Shown piece by piece: positions 26,667 through 35,360 of a DNA stretch of 64,000 nt. Within the stretch, counting starts at the first letter, position 1, and each line of letters begins with the position of its first letter. The position numbers and the translations under genes were made by a program. The DNA is from Geomonas paludis (GTDB taxonomy: Bacteria; Desulfobacterota; Desulfuromonadia; Geobacterales; Geobacteraceae): positions 1-64,000 of the forward strand of contig NZ_BLXY01000015.1 in assembly GCF_014193585.1 (NCBI RefSeq), in the 5' to 3' direction. The notes beneath the pieces are model-generated. The model ran no database searches. It was not told where the DNA came from and saw nothing but the letters and a program-made list of their open reading frames with translations.

Positions 26667-26697
26667 AAAGGGGCGAGTCATCTCGCCCCTTTCCATT
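26667..26697. terminator. Intrinsic terminator, bidirectional
   Basis: AGGGGCGAG / CTCGCCCCT (9 bp, loop TCAT) at 26669-26690 is flanked by seven A residues on the left and TTCCATTTT on the right. It sits between the convergent small Cys-rich gene and the M16 peptidase, so it can stop transcription from both sides. Confidence 0.85.
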
Positions 26698-26716
26698 TTC
26701 TCCGGCACCTGTTCCC

Positions 26717-27991
26717 CTAGCGGGGCAGTCCCGGCCCTTCTCCCGGTCCCACCGATTCGACGCGCGGCACCACGTCCCTGAACAGCAACTGTGCCACCTC
26801 CCGCACCTCGTCGGCGCTCACCGCGGCAACGGCCTCCAATGAGGACTCGATCGGCTCAGGCGCGCCTAACAGCGAGGTGGTGTTGGAAATCCTGCGCACC
26901 TGGGTCTCGCAGTCGTCCAGGGCCATCAGTCTTGCGCAACGGATCTGCTCCTTGGCGGCCGCCAGGACCTCATCGGTCACCGTTTCCTCGCAAAAGCGCA
27001 GCACCTCCGCGTGGCAGACGTCCACCGCCTCCTGGGCCCGTTCCGGGCCGGTCCCGGCGTAGATCATGAGACCGGCGGAATCGGTGTAGGAGGACATCAT
27101 GGAGTAGACCGTGTAGGCGAGGCCCCGGCGCTCGCGCACCTCGCGGAACAGGCGCGAGTTCATGCCGCTCCCCAGGATCTGGTTAAAGACGGCCAACTTG
27201 TGGCGATGCTCGTTGCCCGCGGGCGGGAGGGGATAGCCCATGTAGAAGTGGGTCTGCTCCATGGTGCGGGTGTAGTGCACGTGGTCACCGACGGCGACCC
27301 GGTAGCCTGCAGCGGCCTTCTTGCCTTTGGGCGTCCCGGTCGGGAGTTCTCCCAGGAGGCGGGCCGCCTGCTCGGCGATCTGGTCGTGGTCCACGTTGCC
27401 GGCAACCGAGACGATGGTGGCGTTGGTCAGGTAGTTGGACAGTTTGTGCTCCATCAGGCGCTCACGCGAGATGGCGCCGATGGTTTCCGCGGTGCCAAGG
27501 ATCGGGGTCCCCAGCGGGTGCCCCTGCCAGAAGCCCTGGTGGAACTGGTTGTAGATGAACCGGCTCGGGTTGTCCTGGTTCATCAGGATCTCCTGCAGCA
27601 CCACGCCGCGCTCCTTCTCCACCTCCTCTTCGGGGAGGGAGGAGTGCACGAACATGTCGGCCAGGATATCGAAGGTGGCCGGGATGATGGAAGCGAGGGA
27701 GACCGCGTAGTAGAAGACCTCCTCCTGGCTGGTGTAGGCGTTGGCGCGTGCGCCGATGCTGTTGAACTCGTCGGTGATCTGGTCGGCGGTGCGGCTAGGG
27801 GTCCCCTTGAAGAGGAGATGCTCGATGAAGTGGGAGGCGCCGCCGGTGTCGGGTTGCTCGTTGCGGGTGCTGCTGTCGATGCGGATGCCGATGGCGGCGC
27901 TCTGCATCCCCGGGATCTGCTGGCTGACTACCCGCACCCCGTTGGGGAGCGTGGTGAGGCGAAGTTTTGGGGGAGTCGACGAAGTAAACAT
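26717..27991 (-). CDS. M16 family zinc peptidase (processing-peptidase-like)
   Basis: A 424-residue inverzincin. The inverted zinc motif is HFIEHLLFKGT (HxxEH) near residues 54-58, with the downstream Glu in the EKERGVVLQEI helix at about 131-141. A second, catalytically silent M16 domain occupies the C-terminal half (RRGLAYTVYSMMSSYTDSAG). It has no signal peptide. This is the YmxG/PqqL-like bacterial homologue of mitochondrial processing peptidase, often near pnp or dut, which are not in this window. AAGGAG lies six bases before the ATG. It stands alone as a transcript ending in the bidirectional terminator. Confidence 0.95.
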   Translation of the reverse strand: MFTSSTPPKLRLTTLPNGVRVVSQQIPGMQSAAIGIRIDSSTRNEQPDTGGASHFIEHLLFKGTPSRTADQITDEFNSIGARANAYTSQEEVFYYAVSLASIIPATFDILADMFVHSSLPEEEVEKERGVVLQEILMNQDNPSRFIYNQFHQGFWQGHPLGTPILGTAETIGAISRERLMEHKLSNYLTNATIVSVAGNVDHDQIAEQAARLLGELPTGTPKGKKAAAGYRVAVGDHVHYTRTMEQTHFYMGYPLPPAGNEHRHKLAVFNQILGSGMNSRLFREVRERRGLAYTVYSMMSSYTDSAGLMIYAGTGPERAQEAVDVCHAEVLRFCEETVTDEVLAAAKEQIRCARLMALDDCETQVRRISNTTSLLGAPEPIESSLEAVAAVSADEVREVAQLLFRDVVPRVESVGPGEGPGLPR

Positions 27992-28079
27992 ATAAGCTCC
28001 TTAAAGCTGTGGAATCGTTTCGGTTTCGCTGTCAGGAATTATAACACGGCGCCTTAAGGAAAACAGTCAGGGAAAAATA

Positions 28080-28103
28080 CGCCTGCCGGTGGACCGGCAG
28101 GCG
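28080..28103 (-). terminator. Terminator of the cytochrome P460 gene
   Basis: An 11-bp stem CGCCTGCCGGT / ACCGGCAGGCG with a two-base loop, followed on the minus strand by TATTTTTC, about 30 bases past the stop codon. Confidence 0.8.
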
Positions 28104-28132
28104 CGTTGTCGAGATCGAGGGAATGGTAGAGC

Positions 28133-28603
28133 TTACTTGAAGTCGGTGTAACGGGAAAGGACGAAGCCGCGGTCTTTGGCGTCCTTTTCGTGGCAGCTAA
28201 AGCAGTCCCGCTTGCCGTCCAGCCCCGAGTTCTTGCCGTCCGGGGTGAAGCCGACGAAACGCCAGCCGCCGGTCTCCTGCGCCTTCTTGTCCCGCTGCAT
28301 CATGACGATCATGGTCTTCTTGCCCGGCACCTGCTTGCCCCCCTCCTCCTTGATGGAGTAGTTGACCGCGACGAAGTTGCTTCCGTCCGGGTAGTTGGCG
28401 CCGCCGGACTTGTAGGTCGGCATGGCCTTCTTGTTCACGTAGATGTAGTGGATGCCGTAAAACATCGATTTCTTGTCGGTGATGACCCTGGCCTTGCTTT
28501 TCTCCCACTTCTCGTAGTTTTTGGGGAGCGAGTCGGCGGCGCAGGCGGCACCGGCAACACCGAGGACGGTGGCGAGGGTGAGGATCGAAAGCGTCTTTTT
28601 CAT
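28133..28603 (-). CDS. Periplasmic cytochrome P460-family c-heme protein
   Basis: A 156-residue exported protein with a signal peptide cleaved near ACAAD (residues 20-24). One heme c motif, CFSCH, lies near residue 138, close to the C-terminus as in cytochrome P460 and cytochrome c' beta. Members bind NO or oxidise hydroxylamine; Geobacter relatives lack ammonia oxidation, so an NO- or radical-related role is a guess. The core YVNKKAMPTYKSGGANYPDGS and WRFVGFTPDG match this family as I recall it. AGGAGG precedes the ATG. It is monocistronic with its own terminator. Confidence 0.88.
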   Translation of the reverse strand: MKKTLSILTLATVLGVAGAACAADSLPKNYEKWEKSKARVITDKKSMFYGIHYIYVNKKAMPTYKSGGANYPDGSNFVAVNYSIKEEGGKQVPGKKTMIVMMQRDKKAQETGGWRFVGFTPDGKNSGLDGKRDCFSCHEKDAKDRGFVLSRYTDFK

Positions 28604-28649
28604 GTCAGGCCTCCTAAGACGGAAAAGTTGGTCCTTGCGCGGACAGGAT

Positions 28650-28676
28650 GGGCGAATGATTATTCGCCCCTACAGG
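28650..28676. repeat. 27-bp palindromic repeat, copy 1
   Basis: GGGCGAATGATTATTCGCCC followed by CTACAGG. The exact reverse complement of all 27 bases occurs at 37079-37105. Both copies are intergenic. The 20-base core is a near-perfect palindrome and could fold into a hairpin. Confidence 0.9.
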
Positions 28677-28731
28677 GATACCACACGGCGGCGTCCCGTT
28701 CAAAGCGGTAATTGGAGATATTTAATCCCGT

Positions 28732-29604
28732 TCAGGTGCGGCCGTCGGGTCCGGAAGCGGCCGGCGACCAGGGGTAATCGGCCAGGTGGGCCGCCAGCTC
28801 GTCTTTGTGGTAGCGGTCCAGCTTCTGACGGAAAAGCACCAGGGTCATCACCACCGGCAGCGTGAAGATGAACAGGCCGGTGAGCCCCATCAGGTTCTCG
28901 CCGATGTAGAAGGTGACGCCGAGGTTGAAGGCGATCACGCACAGGTAGAGAAACGGGCCGTACAGCGAGCGGTAGGGTGCCGCGCCGACCCCGGCGGGGC
29001 GCTCCTTGCCGGAGCCCATGCGGTCGATCATCTGCAGCACCAGGACCAGCAGGGCGCTCACCAGCCACCAGCCGAAGTAGTTGGACATCGGGATGCCGAA
29101 ATGGGTGCCGACCTCGCGGTAGCCGTAGATCCGCCCCAAAAACCACCGGCTCCCCTGCAGGGCGACCGGGTCGGTGACGATGTCGAGGAACACCTGGAAC
29201 AGCGAGCCCAAGAGCAGCACGGCGAAAGAGCGCCTTATGCGGCCGGTCTCGAGGAGAACTAGGTCCCCCTTGACCCGCTTGGCCGGCGCCAGCACCAACA
29301 GGGCGGTGGCGTAGCTGCAGTAGGTCAGAAAAACGTAGGAAAGCGAGTCGAAGAAGGGGACGCCGGCGATCCAGAGCTCGCGGTCGCGGGTCACGTCGAC
29401 GTAGTAATACCAGCCGTAGGGGAAGCCGGTATTGATGGAGGAGAATTCGGAGGCGAAGGCGACCAGGTAGCCGCACACGGTGAACCAGATGGTCTTTTTC
29501 CACCCCAGGTGCAGTACCGCCGCCACCAGGTAGACGGCGAAAAAGGCGAACACGTAGGGACGCATGGTGAAGGTCCCCACTGCGATATCGAGGATGTGGG
29601 TCAT
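28732..29604 (-). CDS. CruF-like carotenoid biosynthesis membrane protein
   Basis: A 290-residue protein with about seven transmembrane helices. I start at ATG 29604 because AAGGAG lies nine bases upstream; the open frame extending to 29682 has no such site. The conserved segments EFSSINTGFPYGWYYY, GIPMSNYFGWW and the helical layout match the DUF422/CruF family of carotenoid hydratases (bisanhydrobacterioruberin hydratase and gamma-carotene 1'-hydroxylase). It would act on C40/C50 carotenoids in the inner membrane. No phytoene synthase or desaturase is nearby. It follows the mlaD terminator, so it is a separate transcript or readthrough. Confidence 0.85.
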   Translation of the reverse strand: MTHILDIAVGTFTMRPYVFAFFAVYLVAAVLHLGWKKTIWFTVCGYLVAFASEFSSINTGFPYGWYYYVDVTRDRELWIAGVPFFDSLSYVFLTYCSYATALLVLAPAKRVKGDLVLLETGRIRRSFAVLLLGSLFQVFLDIVTDPVALQGSRWFLGRIYGYREVGTHFGIPMSNYFGWWLVSALLVLVLQMIDRMGSGKERPAGVGAAPYRSLYGPFLYLCVIAFNLGVTFYIGENLMGLTGLFIFTLPVVMTLVLFRQKLDRYHKDELAAHLADYPWSPAASGPDGRT

Positions 29605-29628
29605 GCCGGAGAGCTCCTTATAGAAAAA

Positions 29629-29677
29629 GGCGGCGTCACGCAAACGTGGGGGCGGATTGTTCCGCCCCCACGCCGCC
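29629..29677 (-). terminator. Nested hairpin between mlaD and the CruF-like gene
   Basis: Inner stem GTGGGGGCGGA / TCCGCCCCCAC with loop TTGT (29646-29671), extended by the outer GGCGGCGT / ACGCCGCC pairing at the two ends. On the minus strand it follows the mlaD stop by about 20 bases. The T-rich run after it is GTTTG, then CTTTTTC at the outer end. Confidence 0.6.
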
Positions 29678-29695
29678 AGCACTGTTGTTTGATTG

Positions 29696-30766
29696 TTAGA
29701 ACAGGGTCCCGACGATGGAGCCGAGCACCGAGATCGGGCCGGAGTCCCCCAGCCCTTCCATGGCGCGCTCGGCCTTCTTGAGGGTGGCCGTGGTGTCGCG
29801 GTAGAGCTGGTCCTCGTTGACCAGCTTGCCGATGGTCCCCTGGCCGGAGTTGATCTTCTGGGTGATCTCTTTCACGTTCTTCGAGGCGTCGCGCAGTTCG
29901 GTGTAGAGGCTTTCGTCGTAGACCAGCTTGCCCAGCGTCCCTTCGCCCTTGTTGATCTTGGCGGTGATGTCCTTCACGTCTTTCATGCCCGCGTTCAGGT
30001 CCTTCACCCCGCTCCTCAGGTCCTTGATCAAGGCGGAGGCGTCGTTGTAGACGGTCTCGTCGTTGACCAGCTTGCCGAGCGTCCCCTCCCCCTTCTCGAT
30101 CTTGGTGGAGACCACCTTGAGGCTGCTCACCGCGCTGGAGGCGTCGTCGTAGAGCTTCTTGTCGTTCAGGAGCATGGCCAGCGAGCCTTCGCCGCGATCC
30201 ATCTTGCCGGTGATGCTGCTGATGTTGGAGATGGCATCCCTCAGGTTGCCGCGGTTCTCGTCCAGCATCCCCGACACCTTCTTGAGCACGTCCTCCTGGT
30301 TCTTGTTCAGGCTGTTGATGAGGACCTTGGTGTCCTTGACCACGTCGGAGAGGTTGTCCACGATGATGTCTATGTTGGCGACATCCTTGCCGCGCACCGT
30401 CCCCCCCTCCGGCAAGAGCGGAGCGTTGGGGGAGCCGAAGGAAAGCCCCAGGAACTGCCCGCCCAACAGGTTGGTGAGCCTGAGTCCCGCCACGGTGTCT
30501 ACCTTGATGCGGGTGTCCGGTTTCACCTCGAAGTCGATCTCGATCTTGTCGTTCAGGACGATGATCTTGGTGATGCGCCCGACGTCGACACCCGCCAGGC
30601 GGACCGGGTCGCCCACCTTGAGGCCGGTGATGCTGGTGAGGTAGGTCCGGTACATGATCTTCTTCTCGAACGGGTTCCACTTCTCCCCCACCTCGAGCAG
30701 TACGCCCAGTATGATGAGACCGAACACGAAGAACATGCCGACCTTTTTCTCGACTGATAGAGCCAT
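29696..30766 (-). CDS. mlaD: MCE-family lipid-transport substrate-binding protein MlaD
   Basis: A 356-residue inner-membrane-anchored protein (helix at about 9-26, FFVFGLIILGVLLEV). Residues of about 38-115 are one MCE domain (YLTSITGLKVGDPVRLAGVDVG). The remaining 240 residues are helical and contain four copies of a 60- to 70-residue unit, each ending in (I..GEG)TLGKLV.DE.LY.D-like sequence: GEGSLAMLLNDKKLYDD, GEGTLGKLVNDETVYND, GEGTLGKLVYDESLYTE, GQGTIGKLVNEDQLYRD. These should form the long needle-like helical tube of MCE hexamers. The gene follows mlaE by 36 bases. The MlaF-like ATPase usually found with it is missing here. Confidence 0.95.
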   Translation of the reverse strand: MALSVEKKVGMFFVFGLIILGVLLEVGEKWNPFEKKIMYRTYLTSITGLKVGDPVRLAGVDVGRITKIIVLNDKIEIDFEVKPDTRIKVDTVAGLRLTNLLGGQFLGLSFGSPNAPLLPEGGTVRGKDVANIDIIVDNLSDVVKDTKVLINSLNKNQEDVLKKVSGMLDENRGNLRDAISNISSITGKMDRGEGSLAMLLNDKKLYDDASSAVSSLKVVSTKIEKGEGTLGKLVNDETVYNDASALIKDLRSGVKDLNAGMKDVKDITAKINKGEGTLGKLVYDESLYTELRDASKNVKEITQKINSGQGTIGKLVNEDQLYRDTTATLKKAERAMEGLGDSGPISVLGSIVGTLF

Positions 30767-30802
30767 ATATCTATTCCTCCGGAAACGGAAAACGTAAAAG
30801 TG

Positions 30803-31579
30803 CTACATGAGCAGCCTGGTCAGCACGTAGTCGGCGATCAGGATCAGCATGAACGAGAGCACCACGGACCTGGTGGTGGACTGGCCGATCCCACGGGCGC
30901 CCCCCGAGGTGGCGAAGCCGACGTAGCAGCAGACCAGCGCTATGATGCCGCCAAAGCACATGGACTTGGTGAGGCCGATGCCGATCTCCTTCATCTTGAG
31001 TGCGGCGGTGAGGCTGTCGTAGTAGGTGGCGTAGGAGACGAAGATCTGCGGGTGCAGGTTGCTGATCAACGCGCCGCCGGTGATGCCGATCAGGTCCGAG
31101 TAGAGCACCAGGGCGGGGACGCAGATGATGCAGGCGATGAAACGCGGCATGGCCAGATAGCGCACCGGGTCGATATCCAGCGTCTTCAGCGCGTCGATCT
31201 CCTCGTACACGGTCATGACGCCCAGCTCCGCCGCCATGGCCGAACCGCAGCGCCCGGCCACCAGGAAGCTGGTCATGACCGGTCCCAGCTCGCGCACCAT
31301 GGAGTGGCCGACGATGGCGCCGATGATGTTCTGCCCGCCGTACTTCTGCAACTCCACGCCGGTCTGCAGTGCGAGCACCATCCCCACGAAGAACGCCATG
31401 ACCGATGCCACCGGCAGGGTATCCCAGCCGATAATGGCCATCTGGGTCAGGATGCTCGGGATGTTGCGGGGCGCCTCGCGTATGAAATACACGACCTTCC
31501 CCATGAGGATGGTCATCTCCCCCAGCACCTGGTAGAAGTAGAGCACCCTCTTGCCTAGCGGTTCGAAAACTTGGGTCAC
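30803..31579 (-). CDS. mlaE: ABC transporter permease MlaE
   Basis: A 258-residue integral-membrane permease of the MlaE family (DUF140), with about five helices and the LQTGVELQKYGGQNIIGAIV and ELGPVMTSFLVAGRCGSAMAAELG motifs that mark it. It drives phospholipid movement between the inner and outer membrane with MlaD and an ATPase. Its GTG start overlaps the stop of the upstream repeat-protein gene (GTGA), so translation is coupled. The MlaF ATPase gene is not adjacent, which is uncommon for this family. Confidence 0.95.
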   Translation of the reverse strand: MTQVFEPLGKRVLYFYQVLGEMTILMGKVVYFIREAPRNIPSILTQMAIIGWDTLPVASVMAFFVGMVLALQTGVELQKYGGQNIIGAIVGHSMVRELGPVMTSFLVAGRCGSAMAAELGVMTVYEEIDALKTLDIDPVRYLAMPRFIACIICVPALVLYSDLIGITGGALISNLHPQIFVSYATYYDSLTAALKMKEIGIGLTKSMCFGGIIALVCCYVGFATSGGARGIGQSTTRSVVLSFMLILIADYVLTRLLM

Positions 31580-33111
31580 TTATCCCCCCATTTCAGTCCG
31601 AAGGGGAGCCAGAAGAGACTCAGCTCCTCTTGCCCGCCATCGCGCTTCAGGCTTACCAGCCCCTTCAGGAATTTCAGTTCCCTCTCCCTGGCCGTATCAC
31701 GGTAGGAGATGAACGGGAAGAACTCGTAGGCGAGGTCGCTGCCGCGCCGTTCGTGCCAGAACAGGTTCCAGAGCAGGGTCGAGGTGGAGTTACCTGCCTG
31801 ATCCCAGCGTCTCTGGTAAATGCGCCACAAGGGCGCCCAATCCTTCTCGATCCCTTCCTTGTCCAGGACCGGTTCGATGAGGGCGGGGAAGGAGAAGGAA
31901 GAGACCCCCTCGGGGCTTTTGCGGTACAGAAACAGCGGCCACATGGCGGTGCGGCGCCGCTCGTTGCCGTCCTTAGGCCAGAACTCGCGGTTATCCCGGT
32001 ACAGGAAGAACAGGATCCGGTCCTGTTCCTGCCCGAAGTTCTCCGATTTCAGTTCCTCGTGCTTGTACAAGGGCCACAGGTACCAGCTCTTCTCGCCGCC
32101 GGAGAAGGTCTCGTGCGAGTAGAACGGCAGGTAGCTGTCGCTGTTCTTCTTCTCGCCGCGCACCTTGGTGAAGAAGGGCCAGAAGTAGTCCACCTCCTCC
32201 TGCTTCTTGCCGCGGTCGTCGGTGTAGCCGAAGAAGGGCCACAGGTAGCTGCGCGAGGTCTTTTTGGGTGAGTCGGTCGAGGCGTAGAGCGGGAAGATGA
32301 ACTTCTTCCGCGTCGGGTTGTCCGTGTTTAGCCCGCTGCTCTCCGAGGTGTAGAACGGCCAGAGCACGAAGCGCTTCTGGTACACCCCCTCTTTGTGGGA
32401 TTCGCCGTAGAGAGGGAAGACGCCGAAGCCGGACTCGTTCTCGCCGGAGGTGGTGGAGAAAATGGGCCAGAGGTAGTGCCTGGTGGTGGTTCCCTTCTTC
32501 ACCGTGCTCCCGTACAGCGGGAACATGACGAAGTGGTACTCGTCGCGCCAGAAGCGCTCATAGATGTTTCCGTAGATCGGGAAGAAGGCACGGTAGTGGC
32601 CGTGCTGCTTCGAGTCGCCCGAGATATAGAACGGAAAGAGCATGGTCGACTTTTCCCGTTCCGGCTCCGATTCCTGCTTGCGGTAGCTGGAGGTCCTGAA
32701 CAGCTGCAGCACCTCGAAGTTGTCGGCTTCGGGGGTCTTGTCCCTGGTTGCCACCGGATAGAGGTAGTAGGAAGAGGAAGCCTGCTCCTTGGCGTGGCTG
32801 GTCGTGTAGAACAGCGGACGCAGGGCGACGTCCCTGTCGTCCCCGTTTTTCTGGTATTTGAACAACGGGCCGAGGATGGCGAGATTGCTGAAGCGCTCCT
32901 TGGGGCTCTCGCGGTAGTCGATCAGGGGCCACAAGGTGAAAATGGTCCCTTTCTCCTCGGACACCTGCGCTGGCTTCTGCTCGGGCTTCTGCTCGGCCGC
33001 AGGCTCAGGCCTCGGTACCGGCTGCGACTCGGGCTGCGCATCGGCGCAAGCCACGGTTGCCAGGAATAGCAGAGCGGACAACGCAGTTATGGACGACGTG
33101 GAACGTGTCAT
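31576..33111 (-). CDS. Exported aromatic-proline repeat protein coupled to mlaE
   Basis: A 511-residue protein that I do not recognise. It begins with a signal sequence (about 1-26, ATVACADAQ) and a Pro/Glu/Gln-rich linker (27-52). The rest has about 15 imperfect repeats of roughly 20-28 residues, each centred on an aromatic-proline motif: LWPLI, LRPLFY, LFPFYI, FFPIYG, MFPLYG, LWPIF, VFPLYG, LWPFY, IFPLYA, LWPFFG, FWPFF, LWPLY, MWPLFLY. Between them are polar, strand-like segments, suggesting an outer-membrane or periplasmic beta structure. The last bases overlap the mlaE start as GTGA. That coupling is strong evidence for a role in the same lipid-transport system, but the role is unknown. 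Base use matches the neighbours. Confidence 0.8.
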   Translation of the reverse strand: MTRSTSSITALSALLFLATVACADAQPESQPVPRPEPAAEQKPEQKPAQVSEEKGTIFTLWPLIDYRESPKERFSNLAILGPLFKYQKNGDDRDVALRPLFYTTSHAKEQASSSYYLYPVATRDKTPEADNFEVLQLFRTSSYRKQESEPEREKSTMLFPFYISGDSKQHGHYRAFFPIYGNIYERFWRDEYHFVMFPLYGSTVKKGTTTRHYLWPIFSTTSGENESGFGVFPLYGESHKEGVYQKRFVLWPFYTSESSGLNTDNPTRKKFIFPLYASTDSPKKTSRSYLWPFFGYTDDRGKKQEEVDYFWPFFTKVRGEKKNSDSYLPFYSHETFSGGEKSWYLWPLYKHEELKSENFGQEQDRILFFLYRDNREFWPKDGNERRRTAMWPLFLYRKSPEGVSSFSFPALIEPVLDKEGIEKDWAPLWRIYQRRWDQAGNSTSTLLWNLFWHERRGSDLAYEFFPFISYRDTARERELKFLKGLVSLKRDGGQEELSLFWLPFGLKWGDK

Positions 33112-33323
33112 GTACCTCTTACGACTTGAATAATGAGATGGATTTTGGATAGTAACTGCTGCAATCAGGCATAGTCAATCAAAATATAGTCTGGACGGCA
33201 GTCACGAATGAATCTAGAGGAGCGCTTTCTGGACAATTTCCGCTTCAGCAGCCACCATCTAAAACTCCACGCGAAAGTTATGCCACTACTTCGGCAAATG
33301 TCCAGCTTTGAAGCGAAAAACAA

Positions 33324-33353
33324 CGAGGCAGGAAACGTCTGTCTCCTGCCTCG
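33324..33353 (-). terminator. Terminator of the leuC-leuD transcript
   Basis: Stem CGAGGCAGGA / TCCTGCCTCG with a 10-base loop, followed on the minus strand by TTGTTTTTC. It lies about 35 bases past the leuD stop. The rest of 33112-33386 (275 bases) shows no supported gene; a weak 48-codon plus frame from 33208 lacks a ribosome-binding site. Confidence 0.8.
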
Positions 33354-33386
33354 CTGAATGATGATCTGCTTTGGAGTGGGGGTCGA

Positions 33387-33914
33387 TCAATATTTGCTGT
33401 CGGCGTAGTCGACCCAGCCGCCGGCAAGAACCAGCGCCTTGTCAAACGGAGAGATTTCGAACTGCATCGACTCCTCGCGCCCTCCCCCTTTGATGGTGAG
33501 GGTGGTATTGGCCACGTCCACCTCGATCGCGGCGTCGGCAGCGCCGGCGTACGTGAAGAGCTGGTCGATCTTCTCCGGGGAGAGTTCGATGGCCGCCATG
33601 CCGCAGTTGAACATGTTCTGGCGGAAGATCCTGGCGAAGGACTGGGCGATGACCACGTTGATGCCGTTTACCTCGAAGACCCAGGGGGCGTGCTCGCGGG
33701 AGGAGCCGCAGCCGAAGTTGGCGCGGGTCACCACGGCGCCCGCGCCGTAGGTCTTCTCGCTCTTGGGGTCGAAGCCCGGGAGCTTGAGGTCCTCGAGCAG
33801 GTACGGCTTGAGGTCCTCCTTGGTGATCTCGGTGAGGTACTTGGCCGGGATGATCTCGTCGGTGTTTATGTCGCTACGGTCCAGGAAAAGGGCCGGGCCG
33901 CCAAATTTTTTCAT
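33387..33914 (-). CDS. leuD: 3-isopropylmalate dehydratase small subunit
   Basis: A 175-residue aconitase-swivel subunit that pairs with LeuC to isomerise 2- to 3-isopropylmalate in leucine synthesis. The motif ANFGCGSSREHAPWVFE (about 67-83) binds substrate; DRSDINTDEIIPAKYLTE at the N-terminus is conserved. The length is near that of the archaeal/LeuD2 branch, matching its LeuC partner. It starts 116 bases after leuC, an unusually wide gap holding no further gene. Confidence 0.95.
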   Translation of the reverse strand: MKKFGGPALFLDRSDINTDEIIPAKYLTEITKEDLKPYLLEDLKLPGFDPKSEKTYGAGAVVTRANFGCGSSREHAPWVFEVNGINVVIAQSFARIFRQNMFNCGMAAIELSPEKIDQLFTYAGAADAAIEVDVANTTLTIKGGGREESMQFEISPFDKALVLAGGWVDYADSKY

Positions 33915-34030
33915 ATCGATCTCCTGTCTAGCGGGAGCTCCCGCATTTTCGTTGTCAGTGTGTCAATGGTCTGGGACAAAGGCAACGACGGTCCGTCATT
34001 GTCAATCGTCAATTCTCCATTGTCAATTGC

Positions 34031-35314
34031 TTACAAGTACTTGCGCGGGTCGGCAAGCTTGCCTTCGATGGCGGAGGCGGCGGCGGTCGCCGGAGAGAGC
34101 AGGTGCACCATGCCCCCCTTGCCCATCCGGCCCATGAAGTTGCGGTTGGTGGTGGAGGCGCAGACCTCGCCCTCGGCCAGGACGCCGTTGCTCATGCCCA
34201 GGCAGGCGCCGCAGGTCGGGTTGGTGACGCAGAAGCCTGCGTCCATGAAGATCTGGATCAGCCCCTCGGCCACCGCATCCTTGTAGATCTGCGGGGTTGC
34301 CGGGGAGAGGATGCCGCGCACGGTCGGGGCGATCTTCTTCCCCTTGAGGATCTGGGCGGCGACCCTCAGGTCCTCGAGACGGCCGTTGGTGCAGGAACCA
34401 AGGTAGACCTGGTCCACCGGCTGGCCGGCCATCTCGTCGATGCTCTTCACCTGGTCCGGCTTGTAGCCGAAGGTGCAGAGCGGGGTCAGGTTGGAGAGGT
34501 CCAGATCGATCACCTTGTCGTACTCGGCGTCGGCGTCGGAGGCCCACTTGCTGTACTCGGCGACCGCCGCTTCCTTGGAAGCGAAGGAGTCGGAGATGAA
34601 AGGCCAGAGGTAGTCCACGGTGACGCGGTCAGGGGCGCAGATGCCGGAGGTGCCCCCCGCCTCGATGGCCATGTTGCACAGGGTCATCCTGGACTCCATG
34701 GTCATGCCGTCCACGATCGGCCCGCCGAACTCGATGACGCGGTCGGTGGCCCCGTTCACGGTCAACTCGCCGATGACACGCAGGATGGCGTCCTTGGCGT
34801 AGACCCCTTTGGGGAGGGTGCCGTTCAGGTTGATCCTGATGGTCTTGGGCTCGCGGAAGGCGCAGACCCCCTTCAGGATGCCGACCTCGAGGTCGGTGGT
34901 GCCGACGCCCGCGGCGAAGGCGCCGAAAGCGCCGTGGGTGCAGGTGTGCGAGTCACCCATGATCACGGTGTTGCCGGGGCGGATGAACCCCTTCTCCGGG
35001 AAGAGCGCGTGGCAGACGCCGTTGGCGCCGATGTCGAAGAAATCCTTGATATCGTGGCGGCGCGCCCAGTCCCTGAGCATCTTGGCCTGGGTGGCGGTCT
35101 TGGAGTCCTTGCTCGGGGTCACGTGGTCGATGACCGCCTTGATCTTGGTTTTGTCGAAGACCCGGTCCTTGCCGCGCGCCATGAGGTCGGCGATGGCGAT
35201 GGGGGTGGTGATCTCGTGGCACATGACCACGTCGATGCCGAGCACCTTGGTTCCTGCAAAAGGCTCATCAACCAGATGGGCCGCGAATATCTTTTGAGCC
35301 GTAGTCATACCCAT
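34031..35314 (-). CDS. leuC: 3-isopropylmalate dehydratase large subunit
   Basis: A 427-residue [4Fe-4S] subunit of the aconitase family. Cluster cysteines lie in GSCTNGRLEDL (about 302) and NPTCGACLGM (about 360), with GDSHTCTHGAFG near 120. This length belongs to the shorter archaeal-type LeuC rather than the 460-residue E. coli form. AAGGAA lies nine bases upstream of the ATG at 35314; the ATG two codons later is an alternative. It heads a leuC-leuD pair on the same strand as, but 4.5 kb from, leuA. Confidence 0.95.
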   Translation of the reverse strand: MGMTTAQKIFAAHLVDEPFAGTKVLGIDVVMCHEITTPIAIADLMARGKDRVFDKTKIKAVIDHVTPSKDSKTATQAKMLRDWARRHDIKDFFDIGANGVCHALFPEKGFIRPGNTVIMGDSHTCTHGAFGAFAAGVGTTDLEVGILKGVCAFREPKTIRINLNGTLPKGVYAKDAILRVIGELTVNGATDRVIEFGGPIVDGMTMESRMTLCNMAIEAGGTSGICAPDRVTVDYLWPFISDSFASKEAAVAEYSKWASDADAEYDKVIDLDLSNLTPLCTFGYKPDQVKSIDEMAGQPVDQVYLGSCTNGRLEDLRVAAQILKGKKIAPTVRGILSPATPQIYKDAVAEGLIQIFMDAGFCVTNPTCGACLGMSNGVLAEGEVCASTTNRNFMGRMGKGGMVHLLSPATAAASAIEGKLADPRKYL

Positions 35315-35360
35315 AAATTGCGCTTCCTTTTAACGGTTGGAATGGTTTTTCACAGCAGCC

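Noticed and set aside
33208..33354. A 48-codon plus-strand frame upstream of leuD
   Set aside because: No ribosome-binding site, and it runs into the leuD terminator stem.
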